A DNA stretch of 52,026 bases from Acholeplasma laidlawii (GTDB lineage: Bacteria; Bacillota_I; Bacilli_A; Acholeplasmatales; Acholeplasmataceae): contig NZ_JADNRS010000010.1 of the NCBI RefSeq assembly GCF_015709225.1, forward strand, positions 1 to 52,026, read 5' to 3'. The position numbers and the translations under genes were made by a program. The notes beneath the pieces are model-generated. The model was given only the letters and a program-made list of their open reading frames with translations, did no database searches and had not been told where the DNA came from. The first letter of the stretch is position 1, and the number at the start of each line of letters is the position of its first letter. Below, in pieces: positions 8,771 through 17,611 of this stretch.

Positions 8771-9055
8771 GTGAAAATAACAGACGTCAGAGTAAGACAC
8801 GTAAGTAGTGACTCAAGATTAAAAGGTGTAGTAACAATTACATTTGAAGATGCATTCGTAGTGCATGACATACGAGTGATTGAAGGTGAAAATGGATTAT
8901 TCGTTGCAATGCCTAGCAAGAAGATGCCAAATGGCGGTTTCAGAGATATAGCACATCCAATACATGCGGATATGCGTAAACAGATCGAAGATTCTATCAT
9001 TAAGGCATATAAAGAAACACTAGATGCTGAAGCAACTGCTTCAGTTGAAGAATAA
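8771..9055 (+). CDS. spoVG: SpoVG, nucleic-acid-binding regulator
   Basis: SpoVG is a small, widely conserved DNA- and RNA-binding regulator. In sporulating Bacillus it affects septation, but it is also kept in non-sporulating bacteria, as here. The 94-aa protein starts at GTG (8771), placed 6 nt after GGGAGGGG. An ATG 27 bp earlier would put that RBS inside the gene and add residues the family lacks. The core [22 protein letters not shown] and FVAMPSKK segments match the family. It has its own promoter and a terminator on either side, and lies before prs as in Bacillus. Its role here is unknown. Confidence 0.94.
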   Translation: MKITDVRVRHVSSDSRLKGVVTITFEDAFVVHDIRVIEGENGLFVAMPSKKMPNGGFRDIAHPIHADMRKQIEDSIIKAYKETLDAEATASVEE

Positions 9056-9115
9056 ACTAAAGAATTAATAGGGTTTAGAGGATAATTAGTACTCGCAAAA
9101 CAGCATCAATCGAAG

Positions 9116-9139
9116 ATATTGCCGATGGCAATATTTTTT
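9116..9139 (+). terminator. Terminator after spoVG
   Basis: The perfect stem ATATTGCC/GGCAATAT (9116-9123 with 9127-9134, loop GAT) is followed by TTTTT. Confidence 0.9.
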
Positions 9140-9151
9140 GATTATAGAAAT

Positions 9152-9184
9152 AAACAACAATTCGCGTAAAAGGTTGTTTTTCTC
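9152..9184 (+). terminator. Second terminator-like hairpin before prs
   Basis: AAACAAC/GTTGTTT (9152-9158 with 9173-9179) with a 14-nt loop is followed by TTTTTCTCT. It could back up the spoVG terminator. Confidence 0.55.
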
Positions 9185-9216
9185 TCTAAAGATAAGTTAT
9201 TATAGATAATTGATGA

Positions 9217-9222
9217 TATAAT
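9217..9222 (+). promoter_or_regulatory. -10 element of the prs operon
   Basis: TATAAT at 9217-9222 lies 30 bp before the prs start. No convincing -35 is seen. Confidence 0.5.
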
Positions 9223-9251
9223 GGAATTTAGAAAAGGGAGGCTTACTAACA

Positions 9252-10217
9252 ATGACTATTGATGAAAAAAAGGCTAAATTATTTACACTTTCCGCTAATA
9301 AACCGCTAGCTGAAAAAATAGCTAAAAGTGCAGGAATTCCATTATCAAATGTTGAAGTTATTCGATTTGCTGATGGAGAGATTACCGTTAACATTGAAGA
9401 ATCTGTAAGAGGTAATCATGTATTCGTGATTCAACCAACATCAGAACCAGCAAATGACCATTTAATGGAGGTATTAGTATTGACGGATGCACTTAAGAGA
9501 GCATCTGCGGCATCTATTACAATTATCATGCCATATTTTGGTTATTCAAGACAAGATAGAAAAGCTAAATCACGTCAACCAATTACTGCTAAATTAGTTG
9601 CTAACCTACTGACTGTAGCAGGTGTTGATCGTGTCGTAAGTATTGACTTACACGCGGCTCAAATTCAAGGTTTCTTTGATATTCCAATTGACAATTTCCC
9701 TGCTGCACCAACACTAGCTTCATATTTTAGAAGAAAAAAATTGGAAAATGTTGTTGTAGTATCTCCTGACCATGGTGGTGTGACACGTGCACGTGTATTT
9801 GCATCATTTTTTAATGCCCCACTTGCAATCATAGATAAGAGAAGACCTGAACCTAATAAGGCAGAGGTTATGAATATCATTGGTGATGTAAATGGTGCAA
9901 CATGTATTATGATTGATGACATCATAGATACTGGTGGTACATTAATGGCTGGAGCAAATGCTTTAAAAGAAGCTGGTGCTAAAGAAGTGTATGCAGCAGC
10001 TACTCATGGAGTATTAACATCTAATGCAACAGAAAGACTACAAAATTCAGTAATTAATGAGATTATTATTACAGATACAATCTACCTGGATCCAGCTAAA
10101 AATCAACCAAAACTTAAACAATTATCGATTGGTGCACTATTAGGTGAAGCAATTATTCATATCCTACAAGACGAACCAATCTCCCAAATATTTAATAGAA
10201 TTCAAGAGGATCAATAA
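9252..10217 (+). CDS. prs: Ribose-phosphate pyrophosphokinase (PRPP synthase)
   Basis: Prs transfers pyrophosphate from ATP to ribose 5-phosphate, giving PRPP for purine, pyrimidine, NAD and salvage reactions. The 321-aa class I enzyme shows RFADGEITV, the flexible-loop segment [13 protein letters not shown], the [13 protein letters not shown] motif, [11 protein letters not shown] and the PRPP loop [12 protein letters not shown] at about 220-231. RBS GGGAGG lies 10 nt before the ATG. The stop overlaps the pth start by one base (TAATG), so pth is translationally coupled. Confidence 0.97.
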   Translation: MTIDEKKAKLFTLSANKPLAEKIAKSAGIPLSNVEVIRFADGEITVNIEESVRGNHVFVIQPTSEPANDHLMEVLVLTDALKRASAASITIIMPYFGYSRQDRKAKSRQPITAKLVANLLTVAGVDRVVSIDLHAAQIQGFFDIPIDNFPAAPTLASYFRRKKLENVVVVSPDHGGVTRARVFASFFNAPLAIIDKRRPEPNKAEVMNIIGDVNGATCIMIDDIIDTGGTLMAGANALKEAGAKEVYAAATHGVLTSNATERLQNSVINEIIITDTIYLDPAKNQPKLKQLSIGALLGEAIIHILQDEPISQIFNRIQEDQ

Positions 10218-10792
10218 TGAAACTCATTGTCGGTTTAGGAAATCCCGGCAAACAATATGTTCAAACAAGGCACAACATAGGTTTCATCGCTATAGATAAA
10301 CTCTTAAGCCACTTAAATACCGAATTAAAAGTCGATTCTAAACTACAAGCAGCATACACTAAAACCAAAATTGAAGGTCATGATGTTATCATCGCAAAAC
10401 CACTAACCTACATGAATTTATCTGGTGATGCTGTTACAAAATTAATGAATTTCTATAAAATAGATGTAGAAGATATACTAGTTATTTTAGATGATACCGC
10501 ATTACCTTTAGGTAAGATAAGAATACGTCAAACAGGTAGTCATGGTGGTCAAAATGGCTTAAAAGATATCATTAATAAATTAGGAACTAAAGACTTTAAA
10601 AGATTAAGGATAGGTATTGGAGAACATGCCCATATGGACAAAGTTGACTTTGTCCTTGGCAAGTTCTCGACAAATGAGTTAAATACGATACTACCTACGA
10701 TTGAATATATAAATGATGCCATCATTGAGTGGATTTCAACAAACAACTTTAACAATATAATGACCAAATACAACACCCCCCAGACTCTTTAG
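10217..10792 (+). CDS. pth: Peptidyl-tRNA hydrolase
   Basis: Pth cleaves peptidyl-tRNA released from stalled ribosomes and recycles the tRNA. The 191-aa protein has the N-terminal VGLGNPG motif, catalytic H19 in QTRHNIGF, the YMNLSG segment, and the [12 protein letters not shown] and [12 protein letters not shown] motifs. It lies between prs and mfd, as in Bacillus (prs-ctc-spoVC-mfd) but without ctc. The stop codon is inside a strong hairpin, which may reduce read-through into mfd. Confidence 0.97.
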   Translation: MKLIVGLGNPGKQYVQTRHNIGFIAIDKLLSHLNTELKVDSKLQAAYTKTKIEGHDVIIAKPLTYMNLSGDAVTKLMNFYKIDVEDILVILDDTALPLGKIRIRQTGSHGGQNGLKDIINKLGTKDFKRLRIGIGEHAHMDKVDFVLGKFSTNELNTILPTIEYINDAIIEWISTNNFNNIMTKYNTPQTL

Positions 10793-10804
10793 TCTGGGCT
10801 TTAT
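10779..10804 (+). terminator. Hairpin across the pth stop codon
   Basis: A perfect 8-bp stem CCCAGACT/AGTCTGGG (10779-10786 with 10791-10798) spans the TAG and is followed by CTTTATC. The short T tract suggests partial termination or 3'-end stabilisation before mfd. Confidence 0.6.
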
Positions 10805-10827
10805 CACGTGCAAAAAGGAAGCATTTT

Positions 10828-13800
10828 ATGATTAAAAACCTATTAAACTCCATATATAAAGATGCCGCCATTTTAAACGCCAGAACAGGCGATTTTAAAG
10901 GTGTGTCCCATAGCTATCTACAGACAATGCTTTCGCTTAGATATGATATTTCTAATAAAAATATTTTTGTAGTCTTACCAAATCTATATGAGGCTCAAAA
11001 ATACTATGATACATTATCTTCTATTATTGATGAAAGTAAAGTACTGTTTTATCCAATGGATCAGACATTAACCTCGATGATGGCGCTAGGTTCTCCTGAA
11101 TTTAAAAACGAGCGTTTATTTACTTTAAGAAAACTTCTACAAGCGGATGAAAAGTATATTATTATCACCACTCAAGAAGGTATTTTACATAGACAATTAA
11201 AACCTGAGGACTATGAGCGTAGTGTTAAAAAAATAAACGTTAACGATAACTATGATCTTACAGACCTTACAAAAAAACTAATATATGATGGCTACCAGTT
11301 TAACTATACAGTAGAAAGACCGGGCGAGTTTTCAATTAGAGGTTCTATATTGGATATCTATACACATGATTATAAAGATCCTTATCGTTTAGACTTTTTT
11401 GGTGACACCTTAGAATCTATTAAGACATTTGATGTACAAACTCAAAAGAGCATGAACCATATTACATCTATAGATATTGCCCCATTAAACGAATTATTTT
11501 ATACTGATGATTTAAAAGAACAAGCACTTCAAAAAATAAATGAATATTTTACTAGTATTGAATTATCCGAAAAAGAAGATAAAAAATTAGAAACTGATCT
11601 TATGCATATCGAAGAACGTAAACGTATGGATAGTCTATCTATGTATATAGAGTTTTTTAATGATGAAGTGACAACTATTTTAGATTTTAGTAATCCATAT
11701 GATTTAATACTGGTAGATAGTTATAAGATGGAGCTCAATGAGGAAACTACTGACCAAGATTTATTGACCTATGGGCATACGATGCAAGGAAATGCATTTA
11801 TAGGTTTAAACTTTAAAATTAAGTTAAAAGAGTTACTCAAAAAAAATCATTTATCATTTCAAATATATTCGGTAACTGATAAACCATCTATTGATTTGGG
11901 TGTTATAGATGTCGATCCTTTTGTAGGACATTTAGAACAACTGATCTTATTTATCAATGAATATAAGGGATTTAATATACTTATATCTACCAAGACTATG
12001 GTATCTTTTGAACGTATTAAAGAGCACTTATCTAATCATAAAATAAACTATAACGTTAATAAATTTAAAGATGAACAAGTTGTATTAGTAGAAGAAGATT
12101 TACCAGGATCGTTTATTGATTTAAATCATAAGTTTATCGTTTTAACGGAAGATGCAATCTTAGATACTAAGAAAAAAGCTAAGGTTCGATACCGATCAGT
12201 TATTAACCAAGCAGTAAAAATTAGAGATATCTCAGAACTACAAAATGGTGATTATGTTGTACACTATGATTTTGGTATTGGCCAATATATTGGACTTAAG
12301 ACGATGACTTTATCAGGGGATAAAAGGGATTACCTGCATATTGTTTATGATAAAGATGAAGCACTTTATGTACCAACAGATCAAATAGATTTAGTATTAA
12401 AATATAAAAGCTATGATCAAGTTAAACCTAAACTATCTAAGTTAAACGCCAAACAATGGAGTAAGACAAAAGCCCAAGTCAAACAAAAGATTAAAGATTT
12501 ATCCGATAGATTACTCAATCTCTATGCAAAAAGACATCAAGCACAAGGGTATCAATTCGGTCCTAGAACGGATATGTTAACAGCTTTTGAAAAAGACTTT
12601 AATTATGATGAAACAATTGACCAACAAAAAGCAATTGATGCGGTATTTGAAGATATGGAAAGTTCTAAACCGATGGACAGGCTTATAGCAGGTGATGTTG
12701 GTTATGGTAAAACAGAAGTGGCACTTCGTGCAGCTTTTAAAGCTGTCGTAGATGCAAAACAAGTTGCTTACCTAGTACCGACAACGGTACTGGCTAGACA
12801 ACATTATTTAACCTTTAAAGACAGGTTTGAAAAGTATGGTGGGAGTGTTGCACTACTCTCAAGATATGTCAGTAAAAAGGAACAAAAAGAAGTATTGGAA
12901 AAGATAGCAAAAGGCTATATTGATGTCGTTATTGGAACGCATAGATTATTAAGTGATGATATCATTTTTAAAGATCTAGGTTTATTTATTATTGATGAAG
13001 AACAACGCTTTGGAGTTCAGCATAAAGAAAAAATCAAAGAAATTAAAGTGAATGTAGATACCTTAACATTATCTGCAACACCTATCCCAAGAACGCTTCA
13101 AATGGCGATGTACGGTCTTAAAGACTTATCTATGATTGATACACCACCTTTAAATAGGTATCCAGTACAAACTTATGTTGTTGAAAGACAACCTGCATTG
13201 ATTAAAGAAGCAATTGATAGAGAACTATCGCGTGGTGGACAAGTATTTTACTTATTTAATAATACAGAGAGAATGGAAGCTCAAGTACTAAAGCTTCAAC
13301 AACTTGTACCAAATGCAAGAATTACTTATGCACACGGTAAGATGACGAAAAATAGAATTGAAGATACACTGTCTAGATTCGTTGAAAAAGAATTTGATAT
13401 CTTAGTTTCAACAACTATTATAGAAACAGGTGTAGATATACCCAATACCAATACACTTATTATCCATGATGCCGATCACTTAGGTCTTGCACAACTCTAT
13501 CAATTACGTGGACGTGTGGGTAGATCAGATAGAATTGCTTATGCGTATTTAATGTTTGATGGCTATAAAGATGTAAATGATGAATCCAAGAAACGTTTAT
13601 CTGTTATTGAAGACTTTACTGATTTAGGTTCAGGGTTTAAAATTGCACTAAGAGATTTAGGTATTCGAGGTGCAGGTGATATTTTAGGTGAAGAACAATC
13701 AGGGTTTATTGATTCAGTAGGAATGGACTTATACATGAAACTTCTAGATGAAGTTATGACGGGTAAAGCATATGAATCTCCTAAAACAGATACAGTTGAT

Positions 13801-14259
13801 CAAGTATTTTCTAAACGACATATACCACCGACATATATTAATCATGACCCAGTCAGAATTGAAATACATAAAAGAATCGCATCTTTAAATAAGATGCAAG
13901 ATTTAGAAGATCTAAAACAAGAATTACTAGATAGATTCGGGCCAATTGATATAGATATGATGACCTATATGTATGAGAAACTTTATAAGAAGTTAGGACA
14001 TCAAGTCGGTATTGAAAAAACCGTCCATGAAAAAGATTTTGTTAAAATGGTCATATCCTTAGAAAAAAGTGAACTTATAGATGGTATGAGACTACTTTAT
14101 GTAGCATCTAAATCTAAGATGAACATCAGACTTGGACAATCTAGAGGACATGTTGAAATCAACATGTCTACTAAACATGAAACAAAACACTGGCTATATT
14201 TAGCATGTGAATTATTAGAAATGTATATTGATTTAAAGGAGATAACAATTAATGAGTGA
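10828..14259 (+). CDS. mfd: Transcription-repair coupling factor Mfd
   Basis: Mfd is a DNA translocase that pushes stalled RNA polymerase off DNA and recruits UvrA for nucleotide excision repair. The 1143-aa protein has a UvrB-like N-terminal region, an RNA-polymerase-interacting CarD-like domain beginning near residue 472 (NGDYVVHYDFGIGQY), and a RecG-like motor with Walker A GDVGYGKT (K628), the DEEQ box (723-726) and SATPIPRTLQM. The C-terminal TRCF domain ends near residue 1140. The next gene starts 8 bp before its stop, so they are probably co-transcribed. Confidence 0.97.
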   Translation: MIKNLLNSIYKDAAILNARTGDFKGVSHSYLQTMLSLRYDISNKNIFVVLPNLYEAQKYYDTLSSIIDESKVLFYPMDQTLTSMMALGSPEFKNERLFTLRKLLQADEKYIIITTQEGILHRQLKPEDYERSVKKINVNDNYDLTDLTKKLIYDGYQFNYTVERPGEFSIRGSILDIYTHDYKDPYRLDFFGDTLESIKTFDVQTQKSMNHITSIDIAPLNELFYTDDLKEQALQKINEYFTSIELSEKEDKKLETDLMHIEERKRMDSLSMYIEFFNDEVTTILDFSNPYDLILVDSYKMELNEETTDQDLLTYGHTMQGNAFIGLNFKIKLKELLKKNHLSFQIYSVTDKPSIDLGVIDVDPFVGHLEQLILFINEYKGFNILISTKTMVSFERIKEHLSNHKINYNVNKFKDEQVVLVEEDLPGSFIDLNHKFIVLTEDAILDTKKKAKVRYRSVINQAVKIRDISELQNGDYVVHYDFGIGQYIGLKTMTLSGDKRDYLHIVYDKDEALYVPTDQIDLVLKYKSYDQVKPKLSKLNAKQWSKTKAQVKQKIKDLSDRLLNLYAKRHQAQGYQFGPRTDMLTAFEKDFNYDETIDQQKAIDAVFEDMESSKPMDRLIAGDVGYGKTEVALRAAFKAVVDAKQVAYLVPTTVLARQHYLTFKDRFEKYGGSVALLSRYVSKKEQKEVLEKIAKGYIDVVIGTHRLLSDDIIFKDLGLFIIDEEQRFGVQHKEKIKEIKVNVDTLTLSATPIPRTLQMAMYGLKDLSMIDTPPLNRYPVQTYVVERQPALIKEAIDRELSRGGQVFYLFNNTERMEAQVLKLQQLVPNARITYAHGKMTKNRIEDTLSRFVEKEFDILVSTTIIETGVDIPNTNTLIIHDADHLGLAQLYQLRGRVGRSDRIAYAYLMFDGYKDVNDESKKRLSVIEDFTDLGSGFKIALRDLGIRGAGDILGEEQSGFIDSVGMDLYMKLLDEVMTGKAYESPKTDTVDQVFSKRHIPPTYINHDPVRIEIHKRIASLNKMQDLEDLKQELLDRFGPIDIDMMTYMYEKLYKKLGHQVGIEKTVHEKDFVKMVISLEKSELIDGMRLLYVASKSKMNIRLGQSRGHVEINMSTKHETKHWLYLACELLEMYIDLKEITINE

Positions 14260-15439
14260 TGTAGGTGTTGTAGCACGAGGTATACGTACCCCAATTATTC
14301 GTAGTGGAAATGATTTAAGTCAAATTGTAGTAGATTCAATTATGAAGGCTTCAAAAACAGATAACTTTAACTTTGATGATAAGGACATTATCGCTGTGAC
14401 AGAAGCTGTTGTAAGTATTGCACAAGGCAATTATGCAACACTTGATCAAATAGCTTATGATGTGAAAGAAAAGTTTAGTTCAAAACATATAGGATTAGTA
14501 TTTCCAATATTATCAAGAAACAGGTTTGCAAACCTGCTTCGTGCTATTGCACGTGCAATGGACAAATTAACCATTTTATTAAGCTATCCTAAAGATGAAG
14601 TAGGTAATAGTATTTTATTTGAGAAAGACCTAGAAAGACTAGGTATTAATCCATATAATACTATCATCGATGAAGCAACCTATCAAAAAGAATTTAGCCA
14701 TTTTAAACACCCGTTTACGGGTGTCAATATGGTTCAATATTATAAAGACATTATAGAAAAAGAAAACTGTGAAGTTAGCTTTCTATTTTCAAATAATCCA
14801 GAAGATATTTTAAAGTATACAAGCGAAGTATTAGTGTGTGATATCCATACAAGAATAGCTACAAAAGAAAGACTAAAAAGCCATCAAGCAAGTAAAGTCT
14901 TAGGGCTAGATGATTTATTAAATAAACCCGTATTGAACTCAGGGTTTAATGAAGTCTATGGTCTATATGGATCAAATGCTGCTGGAAGTGAAAGTGTCAA
15001 GTTATTTCCTCATCATAATGATCTAATAGTTTATGATATTCAAAAGAAATTTAAAGCGTTAACTGGGAAACATGTAGAAGTATTAATTTACGGAGACGGG
15101 GCCTTTAAAGACCCGGTTGGTGGTATTTGGGAGTTGGCAGACCCTGTTGTGAGTCCTTCTTATACAAAAGGCTTAGAAGGTACACCAAACGAAATTAAAC
15201 TTAAATATATGTCAGATGATAAATATAAAGATTTATCTGGTGATGCACTTAAAAGTGCAATCATTAGTGAAATTAGTCAAAAATCAAATACGTTAACGGA
15301 TGATGCCAAATTAGGTACTACACCAAGAAGATATGTGGATTTAATTGGATCACTTTGTGATTTAGTAACCGGTAGTGGCGATAAGGGTACACCGGTCGTA
15401 TATATCAAAAACTATTTTAAAAACATTTCTGATAAATAA
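14252..15439 (+). CDS. CofE-like (F420-0:gamma-glutamyl ligase superfamily) protein
   Basis: The 395-aa protein resembles the CofE domain family, GTP-dependent enzymes that add glutamate to coenzyme F420. Features that fit are the start RGIRTPIIRSGNDL, the VTEAVVSIAQG segment, NRFANLLRAIARAMDK, VCDIHTRIA, and YGDGAFKDPVGGIWELADP. No F420 genes are seen in the window and F420 is not expected in Mollicutes, so the real substrate is probably another acid or peptide. It overlaps mfd by 8 bp. The family call is moderately sure; the reaction is unknown. Confidence 0.75.
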   Translation: MSDVGVVARGIRTPIIRSGNDLSQIVVDSIMKASKTDNFNFDDKDIIAVTEAVVSIAQGNYATLDQIAYDVKEKFSSKHIGLVFPILSRNRFANLLRAIARAMDKLTILLSYPKDEVGNSILFEKDLERLGINPYNTIIDEATYQKEFSHFKHPFTGVNMVQYYKDIIEKENCEVSFLFSNNPEDILKYTSEVLVCDIHTRIATKERLKSHQASKVLGLDDLLNKPVLNSGFNEVYGLYGSNAAGSESVKLFPHHNDLIVYDIQKKFKALTGKHVEVLIYGDGAFKDPVGGIWELADPVVSPSYTKGLEGTPNEIKLKYMSDDKYKDLSGDALKSAIISEISQKSNTLTDDAKLGTTPRRYVDLIGSLCDLVTGSGDKGTPVVYIKNYFKNISDK

Positions 15440-15467
15440 CCACAAAAGTTACGTAATCATAATACAT

Positions 15468-15498
15468 GCTAAAATGATATATATAGATATGTTTTAGC
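15468..15498 (+). repeat. Inverted repeat before the aminotransferase gene
   Basis: GCTAAAA (15468-15474) and TTTTAGC (15492-15498) flank a 17-nt A+T spacer directly before the RBS AAGGAG. TGCTAAAAT at 15467-15475 could be an extended -10, so the repeat might be an operator or a 5'-UTR hairpin. Confidence 0.45.
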
Positions 15499-15511
15499 GA
15501 AGGAGAATCTA

Positions 15512-16693
15512 ATGTCTAAAATTGATATATTAAAAATTGCTAAATCAGCACAAATAGCAAAGTCTAAAAATGAGCATGTCATTGATGCTACAATCGGTAT
15601 GTTTTATAATGATGACTCTAAACTCATCATACCAGCAGTAGAAAAAGCATATTATGATCTAGATTTACTAGAAGCATTTAAATATGGTGCTACCGATGGT
15701 GGGCCTATGTTTGTAGAAAACGTCATAGATTGGGTATTAGATGATAAAAGAAAATCGGTGGAAGAAAAGTTTTTAATAGGAGCACTATCTACACCGGGTG
15801 GTAGTGGTGCTATTTCACTTATTTTTAATACCTATGGTCATGTCGGTGATAAAGTCTTAGTACCAAGCTTAAGATGGCGTTATGAATACTTTTTGAATGC
15901 AGCTAAACTTAAAGTGCATGAGCATAATATGTTTAAAGGTGACGGATTTGATTTAGAAGATTTCAAGACACAATTAAACCATTTAACCAGTATTCAAAAG
16001 CGCGTGATTGTTGTTATTAACGATCCATGTCATAATCCAACAGGTTTTAGCTTATCAGATAAAGAGTGGCAAAGTATCATTGAAATACTAAATAGTTTTG
16101 ATAAGAATGAACTTATTTTAGTCTACGATATCGCCTACTTTGATTATGATCCTAAAGGTTTTAATAATGCTAGAAATAATTTCTTAGCATTTAAACAACT
16201 GAAACCACACGTTCAAGTATTAACCGCCTTTAGTGCATCTAAATCTTTTGCAATGTATGGCGTAAGACTAGGTGGTTTATTAGGTTTATTTCATACAATA
16301 GAACAACAAAACTTCTTTAAAGCTCATGTCCTTGAAGATGCTTTAGGTAAATGGTCAACTGCCCCATCTGTAGGTGTAGGTATCTTTAATAAACTAGCAA
16401 CTAGAAAAGATGAATATGTTCAGTACTTAAACACGCTCACACTAACTCTTAAACAACGTGGTGAAATATTCATTAAAGAGGCTTTAGAAAATAATTTAGA
16501 TATTTGTCCTTATAGAGGGGGATTCTTTGTTTTAGTAAAATCAAATAATCCAGAAAAAGATTATGAAAAACTAATGGATGATAACATCTACCTTATTCCT
16601 ATGGAAAAAGGGCTTAGAGTAGCGCTTTGCGGGATAACTACTAAAGAAGTTATAGGTCTTGCAAAACGTATTAAACACGTTGTAGGAGCGTAA
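15512..16693 (+). CDS. PLP-dependent aminotransferase (fold type I, class I/II)
   Basis: The 393-aa enzyme is of the aspartate/aromatic aminotransferase type. PLP-site residues are visible: the N175-P-T-G motif (DPCHNPTG), D206 in YDIAYFDY with Y209, and the Schiff-base lysine K244 in SASKSFAMYGVRLGG, with R252 close by. The substrate cannot be told; aspartate or an aromatic amino acid is likely from the overall type. A Maa-like acetyltransferase follows 5 bp later. It is one of few amino-acid enzymes here, fitting a nutritionally dependent organism. Confidence 0.9.
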   Translation: MSKIDILKIAKSAQIAKSKNEHVIDATIGMFYNDDSKLIIPAVEKAYYDLDLLEAFKYGATDGGPMFVENVIDWVLDDKRKSVEEKFLIGALSTPGGSGAISLIFNTYGHVGDKVLVPSLRWRYEYFLNAAKLKVHEHNMFKGDGFDLEDFKTQLNHLTSIQKRVIVVINDPCHNPTGFSLSDKEWQSIIEILNSFDKNELILVYDIAYFDYDPKGFNNARNNFLAFKQLKPHVQVLTAFSASKSFAMYGVRLGGLLGLFHTIEQQNFFKAHVLEDALGKWSTAPSVGVGIFNKLATRKDEYVQYLNTLTLTLKQRGEIFIKEALENNLDICPYRGGFFVLVKSNNPEKDYEKLMDDNIYLIPMEKGLRVALCGITTKEVIGLAKRIKHVVGA

Positions 16694-16698
16694 CAAGT

Positions 16699-17307
16699 AT
16701 GAGCCAATTAAAACGTATGCTAAGCGGTGAACTCTATATGGCTGAAGGCGAAGAGTTAGGCAAAATAAGAGATAATATGCTAGATAAACTTTATCAGTAT
16801 AACCATGCACACTATAACAATCACAAACTAAGAGATGAACTTATTAAAGAGATTCTTGGCGGTTATAAAGATAAATTAAAAATCACACCACCGGTTTATT
16901 TTGACTATGGTAAACACACTTTTGTAGGAAAGAATTTCTATGCTAATTTTGATTGTATTTTCTTAGATGTAAATACAATCACCATTGGAGACAATGTCAT
17001 GTTTGGTCCACGTGTTGGATTATATACTGCAGGACATCCAATTGATAAAGATATAAGAATTACAGGTTTAGAATATGGTCTACCAATCACTATCGGTAAC
17101 AACGTATGGATTGGTGGTAATGTAGTTGTAATGCCTAGTGTACATATTGGAGATAATACCATCATTGGAAGTGGTAGTGTTGTAACTAAAGATATACCAA
17201 GTGATGTGATTGCTGCTGGAAACCCATGTAAAGTTATAAGAAAAATCACAACAGAAGATAAGATCTATTGGGAAGGTAAGAAGAAAAAATATGAAGAAAG
17301 TTTTTAA
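16699..17307 (+). CDS. Sugar O-acetyltransferase (maltose/galactoside acetyltransferase type)
   Basis: The 202-aa protein has the Maa-type N-terminal helical domain (MLSGELYMAEGEEL, about 7-58) followed by a left-handed beta-helix of hexapeptide repeats (about 75-185). The catalytic histidine is H113 in YTAGHPID, and NNVWIGGNVVVMPSV and AAGNPCKVIR are typical. It uses acetyl-CoA to acetylate sugars, perhaps to detoxify excess sugar. It follows the aminotransferase closely and overlaps the next small gene by 17 bp. Confidence 0.92.
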   Translation: MSQLKRMLSGELYMAEGEELGKIRDNMLDKLYQYNHAHYNNHKLRDELIKEILGGYKDKLKITPPVYFDYGKHTFVGKNFYANFDCIFLDVNTITIGDNVMFGPRVGLYTAGHPIDKDIRITGLEYGLPITIGNNVWIGGNVVVMPSVHIGDNTIIGSGSVVTKDIPSDVIAAGNPCKVIRKITTEDKIYWEGKKKKYEESF

Positions 17308-17593
17308 TATCTTAAGATATGTTCACATCATCTTAACTGTAGTTACGGTACTTAGTTTTTTCTTATATTTAATTTATTTTAAAACTGAGTATAAAAATGT
17401 GACTGCAATCCTTGTTGCTACAACATACCTTAATTTTGTCGTATCTTTAATATTTTTTATACCGGTTATAACGTTCATGATTAAATTTAGAGATGAAAGA
17501 GAAAATTCACCTTATTTAATGAGTTATGTGATTTATGTTGTAAGTACCATAGCATCCATTATGTTAATGCCCCTGATTCAAAGTTTCTTTTAA
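17291..17593 (+). CDS. Small membrane protein, unknown function
   Basis: The 100-aa protein is mostly hydrophobic, with three predicted membrane segments at about 10-28, 37-62 and 74-97. I do not recognise a family. The ATG at 17291 lies inside the acetyltransferase gene after GGTAAGAAG, so it is translationally coupled. Cardiolipin synthase follows 18 bp later, which may hint at a role in the membrane, but this is only context. Confidence 0.7.
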   Translation: MKKVFNILRYVHIILTVVTVLSFFLYLIYFKTEYKNVTAILVATTYLNFVVSLIFFIPVITFMIKFRDERENSPYLMSYVIYVVSTIASIMLMPLIQSFF

Positions 17594-17611
17594 ATATAAA
17601 AGGAGTTTAAG

